DNA of 64,000 bases from JBPCOI01 sp051000395 (lineage in GTDB: Bacteria > Actinomycetota > Actinomycetes > Mycobacteriales > Jatrophihabitantaceae): NCBI GenBank assembly GCA_051000395.1, contig JBPCOI010000090.1:23442-87441 (forward strand), read 5' to 3'. Shown piece after piece: positions 26,659-34,676 of this stretch; within the stretch, counting starts at the first letter, position 1, and every line of letters begins with the position of its first letter. A program made the position numbers and the translations under genes. Below the pieces are notes generated by a model, which was not told the DNA's origin, ran no database searches, and was given only the letters and a program-made list of their open reading frames with translations.

Positions 26659-28068
26659 GTGCAGACCCGCCGCGACCAGCTTCACGCGTACCGCTTCCTC
26701 ACCCGTCGCGCGCTCGCGTCCCTCGTGACCGGCGAACCGAACGTCGTCGAACCGCCGATGCGCCGTCTGACGCTGACCACCGTCTCCGGGATCATGATCG
26801 CCGTCCTGATCGCCGCGGTGTACACCCTGTTCGGCGTGATCAAGCCGAGTACGGGCAACACGTGGAAGGCGGCCGGCACGATCATCGTCGAGCGGGAGAC
26901 CGGCGCCCGTTACGTCCTCATCGACAACGTGCTGCACCCGGTGCTGAACTACTCCTCCGCCGTGCTCGCGCTGTCGGGTCAGCAGTCCACCCACGTCACC
27001 CTCGTCAGCCAGTCGGACCTGAGCAGTACCAAACGCGGGGCGACGATCGGGATCGACGGCATCCCCGATTCCCTGCCGTCCGCGTCGAACCTGCTTCGGT
27101 CGAACTGGACGGTCTGCTCACGCCAGCTCGCAGGCAACGCCGGGGCGCTCGACGCCCAGGTCACCGTGCAGGTGGGCCACGCCCCGGCCGCGTCCGCGGT
27201 GCCCGCCGGCGGCGCCGTCCTCGTCCGAGCCCCCAGCGCCGCAAGCACCTACCTGCTCTGGCATGGCGAACGGCTGGGCATCGCCAGCCAGGAGGTGGCG
27301 ACCGCGCTCGGCCTGCAGAGCGTCGCGGCGCTGACGGTCGGCACCGCGTTCCTGGACTCGCTGCCGCAGGGAAGCACGCTGCGCACGCCGACGGTGCCCG
27401 GCCTCGGCCAGCCGGTCGCCACGATTGCCGGGCAGCGCTCGGTGGTCGGTCAGCTGATCAAGGTCAGCGACAACGGTCAGCTGTTCGTCGTGCTGCGCGA
27501 CGGCATCGCTCCCGTCAATGCGCTGCAGGCGGACTTGTTGCAGACGCTCACGCTCGGCCGCAACAGGCACCTGCCGCAGCTCAGCACGACCGCGGACGTG
27601 GAACTCGGCATCGCCCAGTCGAAATCGGACGTCGGCGCGTTGATCGCGCAGTTCGGCGGGCTGCCGACGGCGGTCCCCACCGTCGAGCCGAAGGCCGCGC
27701 AGAACGGCGGGCTGTGCGCGGGCTTCGGCACCGGCGGCGCTCCGGCGATCCTCACCGTCCCGGCCAGCACGCTGCCGGCCACTCCGGGCACAACCGTCGA
27801 GGAGTCCGTCCAGTCGCAGCGCGGGATCGCCGACCAGGTGCAGCTGCGACCCGGCCAGGCGGCGCTCGTCAGGTCCGCGGACGGATCACCGACCGTGTTC
27901 GTCGTGGCCGAGCCCGGCAAGAAATACCCGGCGGCCTCCGTGCAGGTCCTGAGCGGGTTCGGCTACGGGAACTCCAATCCGCTGACGCTGCCCGGGCAGT
28001 TGCTGAGCCTGATCCCCACCGGACCCGCCCTCGACCCGGACGCGGCACGGCGACCTGTCACCCAGTGA
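26659..28068 (+). CDS. eccB: Type VII secretion protein EccB
   Basis: 469 residues, GTG start after GAGAGGAGGG. The N-terminus QTRRDQLHAYRFLTRRALASLVTGEPN is diagnostic of EccB. One membrane helix follows (about 39-60, TTVSGIMIAVLIAAVYTLFG), then a large periplasmic domain of repeats (GARYVLIDNVLHPVLNYSSAVL, WTVCSRQL, GLCAGFG). EccB links the membrane complex to the periplasm and is an ATP-binding candidate in the literature. First gene of the plus-strand run that leads into the WXG100 genes. Confidence 0.95.
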   Translation: MQTRRDQLHAYRFLTRRALASLVTGEPNVVEPPMRRLTLTTVSGIMIAVLIAAVYTLFGVIKPSTGNTWKAAGTIIVERETGARYVLIDNVLHPVLNYSSAVLALSGQQSTHVTLVSQSDLSSTKRGATIGIDGIPDSLPSASNLLRSNWTVCSRQLAGNAGALDAQVTVQVGHAPAASAVPAGGAVLVRAPSAASTYLLWHGERLGIASQEVATALGLQSVAALTVGTAFLDSLPQGSTLRTPTVPGLGQPVATIAGQRSVVGQLIKVSDNGQLFVVLRDGIAPVNALQADLLQTLTLGRNRHLPQLSTTADVELGIAQSKSDVGALIAQFGGLPTAVPTVEPKAAQNGGLCAGFGTGGAPAILTVPASTLPATPGTTVEESVQSQRGIADQVQLRPGQAALVRSADGSPTVFVVAEPGKKYPAASVQVLSGFGYGNSNPLTLPGQLLSLIPTGPALDPDAARRPVTQ

Positions 28069-28118
28069 CGCCGCGCGCCGCCCGAGCAGATGTGCCGCGC
28101 CCGGCGGTAACGTCCGTG

Positions 28119-28147
28119 TTGGCAAGCGCACGGCTTTTTTGTACGGT
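28119..28147 (+). promoter_or_regulatory. Sigma-70-type promoter for the WXG100 genes
   Basis: TTGGCA (28119-28124), a 17-base spacer, then TACGGT (28142-28147), in an AT-rich patch with a T6 run. It lies 53 bases upstream of the first WXG100 start, so the small secreted proteins can be expressed more strongly than eccB. Confidence 0.6.
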
Positions 28148-28200
28148 ATGGGCACAGGCAGGATCCGGACCCACTCACCTCAGCAGGAGGAGGGACACTC

Positions 28201-28512
28201 GTGGCTCAGTACACGACCAGTCAGGAGGCCATGGCGCAAGGTGCCGTCAAGGTCGATGACGCAGCAACGCAGATCCAGGGACACATCAGCAACCTGCGCT
28301 CCGAGGTCGAGACCATGATGGGTGGGTGGCGCGGCGAGGCCGCCAGCTCGTTCGTCCAGGTACACGACGCCTTCGAGCAGCAGGCCAACAAGATCAACAA
28401 CGCGCTTCGCCGGATGCACGAGGCGCTGCTGTCCACCCAGCGCACCTACGGCACGCAGGAAACCGACCAGACCCAGACCCTGTCCGGCCTCGCCGGCCAG
28501 ATCAACGCATGA
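28201..28512 (+). CDS. WXG100 family protein (EsxB-like)
   Basis: 103 residues, GTG after AGGAGGAGGG. A helix-turn-helix hairpin protein with the turn motif Trp43-Arg-Gly45 (MMGGWRGEAASSF) and a C-terminal Tyr83-x3-Glu87 (YGTQE) signal of the YxxxD/E type that EccC recognises. No signal peptide. Together with the next gene it should form the secreted Esx heterodimer. Which member is EsxA or EsxB is not certain, because both carry the signal. Confidence 0.93.
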   Translation: MAQYTTSQEAMAQGAVKVDDAATQIQGHISNLRSEVETMMGGWRGEAASSFVQVHDAFEQQANKINNALRRMHEALLSTQRTYGTQETDQTQTLSGLAGQINA

Positions 28513-28530
28513 GCCGAGAGGAACTGACCC

Positions 28531-28818
28531 ATGGGTGAGATCCACGTCCAGTTCGAGTCCCTGCAGGCCGGCGAGCAGGGCATCCGCAACAACTACGCCA
28601 AGCTGACCGCGACGCTCGAGCAGCTCAACAGCGACCTCCAGCCGATGATCGCCTCGTGGAGCGGCGCCGCGCAGGAGTCCTACCTGACCTGCAAGAAGCA
28701 GTGGGACGAAGCCTCCCTGGCCCTGTCGAACGTGCTCAACAACATCGGCCAGGCAGTCGGGCAGGCGCACCAGAACTACACCTCCGCGGAGAACGCGGCC
28801 CGCAGCAACTGGGCCTGA
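28531..28818 (+). CDS. WXG100 family protein (EsxA-like)
   Basis: 95 residues, ATG after GAGAGGAA. The turn motif is Trp43-Ser-Gly45 (IASWSGAAQESY), and Tyr83-x3-Glu87 (YTSAE) forms a C-terminal secretion signal at the same positions as in the preceding protein. Predicted all-helical. The gap to the first gene is 18 bases, so the pair is one transcript. Confidence 0.93.
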   Translation: MGEIHVQFESLQAGEQGIRNNYAKLTATLEQLNSDLQPMIASWSGAAQESYLTCKKQWDEASLALSNVLNNIGQAVGQAHQNYTSAENAARSNWA

Positions 28819-28824
28819 GGACGA

Positions 28825-28853
28825 GGCCGGCCAGCCGCGTCAGCTGGCCGGCC
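28825..28853 (+). terminator. Strong hairpin after the WXG100 pair
   Basis: GGCCGGCCAGC (28825-28835) pairs perfectly with GCTGGCCGGCC (28843-28853) around a 7-base loop. It lies 6 bases after the second WXG100 stop and has no U tract. It may stop most transcripts or protect their 3' ends, leaving the downstream substrate and mycosin genes at lower level. Confidence 0.6.
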
Positions 28854-28896
28854 GCAACCTGCAACCGTGTAGTCGGGATGTGAAGGGAGAGGATCC

Positions 28897-29283
28897 GTGG
28901 CGCCCACCAAGGGTTTCCGGGTCGATCCGGGCAAGCTTCTCGCCGTGGCCGACCAAGTGCATCGACTGCTGGAGGACATGTCCGGCGGCTCGGGTTATGT
29001 CGCAGGAAACCTGCCGCGCTACCGGGAACAGGCCGCCCCGGAGAAGCTGACCGCGGCGCTCGCCAGCTTCTGGAGCGGCGAGGACGTGTTCGCGACGGCC
29101 TACGGCTACGAACACGGCGGTGTCGTCATCACCATGCAGCGGATGGTCGAGCAGCTGACCAACCTCGAGTCGGCCTGCCGCACCACCGCGGAGCAGTACC
29201 AGAGCCGCGACACCCAGTCCAGCCAGCAGGTGACGCAGAGCGGCACCGCACCGAACACACCGTGGGTGGGGGCAACGCCATGA
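28897..29283 (+). CDS. Third WXG-like type VII substrate
   Basis: 128 residues, GTG after AGAGGA. All-helical; residues 57-63 read SFWSGED with Trp59-Ser-Gly61 at the expected turn, and Tyr101-x3-Asp105 (YQSRD) is a canonical YxxxD signal. The tail beyond it is Gln/Ser/Thr-rich and disordered. It is longer than a WXG100 protein and resembles EspC-like or LXG-adaptor helical proteins. Its stop overlaps the start of the next gene (ATGA), which suggests it is the partner or chaperone of that protein. Confidence 0.75.
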   Translation: MAPTKGFRVDPGKLLAVADQVHRLLEDMSGGSGYVAGNLPRYREQAAPEKLTAALASFWSGEDVFATAYGYEHGGVVITMQRMVEQLTNLESACRTTAEQYQSRDTQSSQQVTQSGTAPNTPWVGATP

Positions 29284-30554
29284 CCGGTTCCGACAACGCC
29301 CAGGTCATCAACACCGGATCCGACCAGTTCAACATCCAGGTCGACCACTACGGCGACGCACGCGGCACCAAGGACCAGTTCGCCAAGAGCGACCCCGGCA
29401 CGATCGACCCGTTGATCCAGGAGAACTACCAGGCGTTCACGTTCGCCACCGGGACCGTCGCGCCGCAGCTGAGTTCGATTCGCGCGAATCTGGCCGCCTG
29501 CTGGGAGGGCGAGAGCGCGGACAACGCGACGTCGATCATCGACACGCTGACGACCGACGCGCAGACCATCGGGACGAACACCAAGGCGTGCAGCGATTCC
29601 TTCGAGCAGTTCCAGTCGAGCTGGACCAGCCTCAAGTCCCAGGCACAGGGCCTCTACGAGGGGGTCATGGGCAGCGGGGTGAACGAGGACAACGGCGGCG
29701 CGCATCGCATCTACAAGCAGTTCAACGACGCGATGCAGAACTCCATGCACGCCATGCCGAGCCAGCTCACGTACCACACGCCGCTGACCGGGACCCGCGA
29801 CGACACCCAGACTCCGGGACCGGGACCCGGCCCAGGCCCCGGCGGTATCGGCCCGGGTCCCGCGGGTCCGGGACCCGGTGGTTTCGGCCCGGGTCCGGGG
29901 GGCCACGTGCCGGCGCCGGGAAGCTACGGGCCGGGCGGTTTCGGCCCCGCTCCTGGCGGCGGGCACGTGCCGTCCCCGGGCGGTTTCGGTCCGGGCGGTG
30001 TGGGTCCGGGCGGCTACGGTCCCGGCGGTATCGGCCCGGGTGCTTACGGACCCGGCGGTGGGGGTCTGGGCGGCTACGGTCCCGGCGGCATCGGTCCCGG
30101 CGCTCACCTGCCGAGTCCGGGCGGCTTCGGTCCGGGTCCGTCCGGTGACACCGGTTCCACGCTCGCCGGTTATAACGGGGGCGCCGGCATCGGAGGCGGC
30201 GCCGGCGGTGGCGTGGGTGGTTTCGGTCCCGGTGGCGCCGGTGTTGGCGGTCTCGGCGCCGGTGGTGGCGTCGGTGCCGGTGGGCTCGGTGCAGGCGGCC
30301 TCGGCGCGGGGGCCGGCGGCGTCGGCTCGTCCGCTACGGGTCTGGGCAGCGGCGCTGCCGGGGAGGCTGGCGGCGTCGTCGGCGTGGGCCCCGGTGGTGC
30401 GGGCGCGGGTGCGCCCGGCGGCGGCCGCGGCATGATGGTGCCGATGCACGGCGCCGGTCAGGGCGGCGACGACGAGCGGGAACGCACCACCTGGCTGGAG
30501 GAGGACGCCGACGTCTGGGGCGGCGGCAGCGCCCCGCCCGGCCTTATCGAATGA
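29280..30554 (+). CDS. WXG-type protein with collagen-like Gly/Pro-rich tail
   Basis: 424 residues from ATG 29280, overlapping the previous stop. Residues 1-175 are a helical domain with Trp75-Glu-Gly77 (LAACWEGESADN), like the helical part of PPE/WXG proteins. Residues 179-295 are Gly/Pro repeats (PGPGPGPG, FGPGG, GYGPGG, HVPSPG). Residues 300-390 are Gly/Ala/Val-rich. The C-terminus has TTWLEEDADVWG, a motif I recall at the ends of other actinobacterial type VII proteins. Probably secreted or surface-exposed. Its 4-base overlaps with both neighbours place it in a tight unit with the third WXG protein and the first mycosin. Confidence 0.75.
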   Translation: MTGSDNAQVINTGSDQFNIQVDHYGDARGTKDQFAKSDPGTIDPLIQENYQAFTFATGTVAPQLSSIRANLAACWEGESADNATSIIDTLTTDAQTIGTNTKACSDSFEQFQSSWTSLKSQAQGLYEGVMGSGVNEDNGGAHRIYKQFNDAMQNSMHAMPSQLTYHTPLTGTRDDTQTPGPGPGPGPGGIGPGPAGPGPGGFGPGPGGHVPAPGSYGPGGFGPAPGGGHVPSPGGFGPGGVGPGGYGPGGIGPGAYGPGGGGLGGYGPGGIGPGAHLPSPGGFGPGPSGDTGSTLAGYNGGAGIGGGAGGGVGGFGPGGAGVGGLGAGGGVGAGGLGAGGLGAGAGGVGSSATGLGSGAAGEAGGVVGVGPGGAGAGAPGGGRGMMVPMHGAGQGGDDERERTTWLEEDADVWGGGSAPPGLIE

Positions 30555-31879
30555 CCCTGCTTCGCCTCGATGTGGTCCGTCGCGAACCGCGGCGGACCAC
30601 ATCTGTTGCCGGCGTGCTCCTGCTCGCCCTGTCCGCGCTCGTTCTCGGGTTCGCCGCCGCGCCGGCGGCCGGTGCGAGCCCGGGACTGAGCCCGGCAGCG
30701 GTCCAGGCCCAGCAGTGGTGGCTCAACCGCCTGAACCTGCGCAAGGCCTGGACGCTCACCGAGGGCGCCGGCGTGACCGTCGCCGTGCTGGACTCCGGCA
30801 TCAATGTGGGCTTCGGTGACCTGCGCGGCGCCGTCGTACCCGGTTTCGTCCCGGGAGGCAGCGGGAGCGGACTGACCGACACCGACCCTGCCGAGCACGG
30901 CACCCGGCTCGCGGACGAGATCGCTGGCCGAGGCACCGGGTTCGGGCTACTCGGGGTGGCCCCGAAAGCCACGGTGCTGCCGGTCGTCGTCCCGACGAGC
31001 GACATCCACGACGCCACGATCACCGCCCTGGACCGGCTGGCCACCATGGCGCATCCCCCGCAGGTCGCCAATATGGCCTACGGCGCGTCCGCTGCCTGCC
31101 CGCCCGACGTGCAGGCGGCGGTGCGGCGCGCCGTCGACAGGGGCATCATCCTCGTCGCGTCGGCGGGCAACGACGGCGCAACCACCAACCCGTCGAACTA
31201 TCCGGCGAACTGCGCCGGCGTCGTCGCGGTAAGTGCGGTCGACCAGAACGGCCACGTCTGGACGGGTAGCGAGCGCCAAGCGTACGTCGCGCTCGCCGCC
31301 CCCGGCGTGCACATGATCGGATACGACGCGCAGGCCGCCTCCGGCTACGGTTACGCCGACGGCACGAGCGACTCCGCGGCCATCGTGTCGGGAGTCTTCG
31401 CCCTGCTACGGGCCCACTTTCCTGCCATGCCCGCCCGCCAGCTGGTGGCGCGCGCGCTGTTCACCGCCAAGCAGTTCCTGGGCGCGCAGGGCAGTCGCAA
31501 CGACCAGACCGGATTCGGCGTGGCGCTGCCCTACGACGCGTTGACGGTGAAGGTGCCGCTCAGCGCGCCCAACCCCGTCTACGACGCCCTCGGTCCCGCT
31601 GCACCGTCGGCGCCCGCGACACCGTCGGCGTCGGCGTCGGCGTCGTCCCAGCGGCCCGGCAGTTCCGGGCCGGCCCCGGCACCGTCGAGCTCAGCCGCCG
31701 GTGCCCCCAGCGCGAGTTCCGGTGGCGGAGTCTCGACGGCGGTCATTGCCGCGATCATCATCGCCGTGCTCGTCGTCGCCCTCGTTGCCGTGCTGCTCCT
31801 GCGTCGCCGGCGAAGCGCACCTGCCGGTTCGGGTCCACCGGGCGCCAATCCCTGGCCGCCGGGCCCGCCGAGACCGTGA
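30551..31879 (+). CDS. mycP: Mycosin-like subtilisin protease, first copy
   Basis: 442 residues, ATG overlapping the previous stop. An N-terminal hydrophobic segment (SVAGVLLLALSALVLGFAAAPA) and a C-terminal helix (about 397-420) before RRRR anchor the S8 protease on the outer face of the membrane. The catalytic set is Asp81 (AVLDSGI), His116 (EHGTRLADEI) and Ser273 (GTSDSAAIV), with Asn207 for the oxyanion hole. GTSDSA replaces the usual GTSFAAP, the family disulfides are not evident, and a Ser/Pro-rich linker of about 50 residues precedes the anchor. Mycosins process substrates and stabilise ESX complexes. Confidence 0.88.
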   Translation: MTLLRLDVVRREPRRTTSVAGVLLLALSALVLGFAAAPAAGASPGLSPAAVQAQQWWLNRLNLRKAWTLTEGAGVTVAVLDSGINVGFGDLRGAVVPGFVPGGSGSGLTDTDPAEHGTRLADEIAGRGTGFGLLGVAPKATVLPVVVPTSDIHDATITALDRLATMAHPPQVANMAYGASAACPPDVQAAVRRAVDRGIILVASAGNDGATTNPSNYPANCAGVVAVSAVDQNGHVWTGSERQAYVALAAPGVHMIGYDAQAASGYGYADGTSDSAAIVSGVFALLRAHFPAMPARQLVARALFTAKQFLGAQGSRNDQTGFGVALPYDALTVKVPLSAPNPVYDALGPAAPSAPATPSASASASSQRPGSSGPAPAPSSSAAGAPSASSGGGVSTAVIAAIIIAVLVVALVAVLLLRRRRSAPAGSGPPGANPWPPGPPRP

Positions 31880-31892
31880 TCGCGCGGCGACG

Positions 31893-32681
31893 GTGACGAC
31901 GACGCGAAGCTCGGCAGGTGCGGCGGAGCAGGCTTTGCTGCCCGAGGTGCTGGCGAACCGGCGCTGGGTGCGGCGCGACGTCCCGTTCCCGCACGTCGTC
32001 GCCGAGAACGTCTTCACGCCGGCGTTCTACGGCGAGTTGCACGCGGAGTTCGAGCGCATCCAGCGTGAGCACCCCGAGGCGTTCCAGCGTTCGATGGCTG
32101 GTTACGACGCCGCCGGTGCCGAGGTGGCCGCCCACCGCGACGGACCGCTCGGCATCTTCGTCTCCCGCGAGTGGCACGACCTGCTCGCCGGGGTCGCGGG
32201 CGTTCGGGCGACCGCGGATGTGGCGGCATCGCTGCACCACCACGAGCCGGGCAGCGCGAGCGGCTGGCCGCACAACGACCTGAACCCCGGCTGGTTCGGC
32301 GACCCGGCCGCCGATGCGGGCCAGATCGTCGTGACCGGCGCGTCAGGGGTGGGTTACCACCACGGCAACCGGCCGCCCGGCGTCGAGGCCCGCGAGACCG
32401 TACGCGCCGTGTCGCTGCTGTTCTTCCTGGCCAACCCCCCGTGGCAGCCCGGCGACGGCGGGGAGACCGGGCTGTTCGCCAGCGTCGACGCGGCCGGGCG
32501 GGGCCAGCGCGTGACCGTAGCGCCGGTGAACAACTCGCTGGTGCTCTTCGAGTGCACGCCGCTTTCCTGGCACTGCTTCCTCGCCAACGCCACACCGCGC
32601 AACTCGGTGGTGATGTGGCTGCACCGACGCCGGGACGAGGTCGTCAGGCGGTGGGGTGAGCACAGCATTGTCCACTGGTGA
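31893..32681 (+). CDS. 2OG-Fe(II) oxygenase, prolyl-hydroxylase type
   Basis: 262 residues from GTG 31893; the frame is open upstream inside mycP but does not look coding there. The N-terminal FPHVVAENVFTPAFYGEL is typical of the 2OG-Fe(II) oxygenase superfamily (prolyl 4-hydroxylase and Tpa1-like branch). The facial triad is seen as His127-Asn-Asp129 (GWPHNDLNPGW) and His227 (LSWHCFLAN), with Arg236 to bind 2-oxoglutarate. Such enzymes hydroxylate proline or other residues or small molecules. No signal peptide, so it acts in the cytoplasm. It lies 13 bases after mycP and overlaps the SDR gene. A type VII substrate as target is an inference from position. Confidence 0.8.
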   Translation: MTTTRSSAGAAEQALLPEVLANRRWVRRDVPFPHVVAENVFTPAFYGELHAEFERIQREHPEAFQRSMAGYDAAGAEVAAHRDGPLGIFVSREWHDLLAGVAGVRATADVAASLHHHEPGSASGWPHNDLNPGWFGDPAADAGQIVVTGASGVGYHHGNRPPGVEARETVRAVSLLFFLANPPWQPGDGGETGLFASVDAAGRGQRVTVAPVNNSLVLFECTPLSWHCFLANATPRNSVVMWLHRRRDEVVRRWGEHSIVHW

Positions 32682-33405
32682 GCACGCCCGGCGCGTCTGC
32701 CTGCTGACCGGCGCCGGTGGCACGCTCGGCAACGCGTTCTGCCGCCGCTACGCGGGGCACTACGACATCGTCGCCGTGTGCCGCAGCCGCGCCCCGGACG
32801 TCGTCTCACAGCATGAGCAGTACGTCGATCCGCTCGCGCCCGAGGCGGTCCTTCCGGAGAACGGCGAGCGGGTCTTCGTCGTCCGCGCCGATCTGGAGCA
32901 GGACGGGCAGCCCGAACGCGTCGTCGAACTCGCTCTCGCCCGGTTCGGACGCGTCGACTTGCTGGTCAACGGTGCCGCCTACTCGAACTGGACGCCGCAC
33001 GGGCTCGCCGACGGCGACGCTGCGCTTCGCGACGCCGGCCGCCACTTCGCGGTCAACGTAGAGCTGGCGTTGCGCATGGCGGTGGGACTGGCCCAGCAGT
33101 CCTGGATGCACCGAGATCTCGACAACCGCCGGTACAACCGCAACATCGTGAACGTCTCGAGCCTCGCCGCGACCACGGTGTTCCCGCATCAGGGACAGGG
33201 CGTCTACGCAGCGAGCAAGGCGGCACTCAACCATCTCACCCGGCACCTGGCTTCGGAGTTCGCGGCGTTAGGGGTGCGAGTCAACGCCGTCGCCCCCAAC
33301 AGCTTCCCGTCGATCGTGAGCACCGACAGCGTCGCGCGGGCGATCACCCGGCTCGACGGCGAGTCCGTGACCGGGCGAATCCTCGTCGTCGACGCAGACC
33401 GGTAG
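32656..33405 (+). CDS. Short-chain dehydrogenase/reductase
   Basis: 249 residues, GTG at 32656, overlapping the oxygenase by 26 bases. The cofactor motif is TGAGGTLGNAF, with DLLVNGAAY for the NNAG position, Ser of NVSSLAAT, and the catalytic YAASK. It ends VTGRILVVDADR, as in many classical SDRs. A basic residue pattern after strand 2 (VAVCRSRAP) suggests NADP(H). The substrate is unknown. Coupling to the oxygenase suggests that a hydroxylated product may be oxidised, or that both act in one small-molecule pathway. Confidence 0.85.
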   Translation: MSTALSTGEHARRVCLLTGAGGTLGNAFCRRYAGHYDIVAVCRSRAPDVVSQHEQYVDPLAPEAVLPENGERVFVVRADLEQDGQPERVVELALARFGRVDLLVNGAAYSNWTPHGLADGDAALRDAGRHFAVNVELALRMAVGLAQQSWMHRDLDNRRYNRNIVNVSSLAATTVFPHQGQGVYAASKAALNHLTRHLASEFAALGVRVNAVAPNSFPSIVSTDSVARAITRLDGESVTGRILVVDADR

Positions 33406-33411
33406 GAAGCC

Positions 33412-33426
33412 GCGCCGTCACGGCGC
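33412..33426. terminator. Palindrome between convergent SDR and second mycosin
   Basis: GCGCCGT-C-ACGGCGC, 6 bases after the SDR stop and 14 bases before the mycosin stop. It can fold as a 6-bp stem with a 3-base loop and could serve both directions. Confidence 0.45.
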
Positions 33427-33440
33427 CGGGCGGCGCGCCC

Positions 33441-34637
33441 TCACTGCGCGGAACGCTGGGGCCGGCGGAGCACCGCGGTACCCGCCGCGGCCAGCAGCGC
33501 CAGCGCGAGCAGGCACAGCGCGCTGGCCAGCGCGATGTGCTGCAGGCGGCGGTCCTCCGGCCGCGCGACAACTGGCGCGGGCAGCGGTTTGCCGACCCTG
33601 GTGACCGGCGCGGCGAGGGTGTCGTCGCGCACGGAGGTCACCGCCAGGTAGGGGTTGACGACGCCGTAGCCGTACTTCGGATCCGGCACCGCGACCGGTG
33701 GCGGATCAGCCGTGGCCTCGAGCCGGTCGCGCACCGCAGCCGCGCTCATCGCGGGATGCGCCGACAGCATCAGGGCGACGGTGCCGGTGACGAAGGGCGC
33801 CGCGAAGCTCGTCCCGTCCAGCTTGGTGTATCCGCTCTGTCGCGCCGGCGCCAGGACGCCGACACCGGGGGCGCACAGCGTCACGTAGTGCCCGCTCTCG
33901 GAGAACTGCGGGACCGCGTCGCTGGAGTCGGTGGCCGATACCGCGATCACGTTGTCGTACTTGAGGGAGTACGCCGCCGGGTAGGCGGTGGCGTTGACCC
34001 CGCTGCCGTCGTTGCCGGCTGCCGCGACGATCACGACGTTGGCGCGTGCTGCGGCCGCGACAGCGGCATCCAGGTCGGCCCCGGGACTCGGCACCGTCAC
34101 CGAGATGTTGATGACCCGGGCGCCGGCCTGCAGCGCGTACCGGATCCCTCGGGCGATACCGCTCCGTCGCCCGAGGTTGTCGTTGCTGGTGTTGGACTGC
34201 TTGATCGGCACGATCGTGGCGCCCGGCGCGACGCCGACGAACGGGACCGTGCCCAGCTGCGGCGCGGCGATGATCCCGGTGACCGCAGTGCCGTGACCGT
34301 CGCAGTCGCTGGTGTCGCCCGGCCGGAAACCGGCCAGCACGTCCAGTCCGCCGGCCACCTTGATCCGCGCCATCTGCGGCTGCTGGCGGTCCATGCCGGT
34401 GTCGATCACCGCGACCTTCACTCCGGCGCCCTCGGTGATCGCCCACGCCCGCTGGAAGTCCAGGCGGGTCTGCGGCCACGGCGTCTGGGTGAGCTGGCCG
34501 CCGGCCTTGGGCAGGCAGTCGGCCGCCACCGGAGCGGACGGTGCGGGAGCGGACGGTGCTGCTGCAGCCGGAGCCGGCAGGGCAGGGGCGGCCGTGGCGA
34601 GGATCGCCGTGGCGAGCGCCGCGGCGGCACGCCTCAC
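33441..34637 (-). CDS. mycP: Mycosin protease MycP, canonical copy
   Basis: 398 residues, GTG at 34637. Signal peptide (RRAAAALATAILATAAPALPAPA), then an S8 domain with Asp79 (AVIDTGM), His115 (DCDGHGTAVTG), Asn209 (AAAGNDG) and Ser277 (DGTSFAAPFVTG), and a C-terminal anchor helix (ALASALCLLALALLAAAGTAVL) before RRPQR. Cys41 and Cys112 occupy the family's N-terminal disulfide positions. This is a full MycP; the first copy is divergent and of the opposite orientation. It follows tatA with a 39-base gap on the same strand. Confidence 0.93.
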   Translation of the reverse strand: MRRAAAALATAILATAAPALPAPAAAAPSAPAPSAPVAADCLPKAGGQLTQTPWPQTRLDFQRAWAITEGAGVKVAVIDTGMDRQQPQMARIKVAGGLDVLAGFRPGDTSDCDGHGTAVTGIIAAPQLGTVPFVGVAPGATIVPIKQSNTSNDNLGRRSGIARGIRYALQAGARVINISVTVPSPGADLDAAVAAAARANVVIVAAAGNDGSGVNATAYPAAYSLKYDNVIAVSATDSSDAVPQFSESGHYVTLCAPGVGVLAPARQSGYTKLDGTSFAAPFVTGTVALMLSAHPAMSAAAVRDRLEATADPPPVAVPDPKYGYGVVNPYLAVTSVRDDTLAAPVTRVGKPLPAPVVARPEDRRLQHIALASALCLLALALLAAAGTAVLRRPQRSAQ

Positions 34638-34676
34638 CGCGTGGGGCGGGCCAAGACCGGGCAGGTGGCGCGGAAC

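Noticed and set aside
24823..26994. One long minus-strand frame through the EccE partner and beyond
   Set aside because: Only the part from GTG 25440 looks coding; upstream it is the wrong frame of eccE and antisense to eccB.
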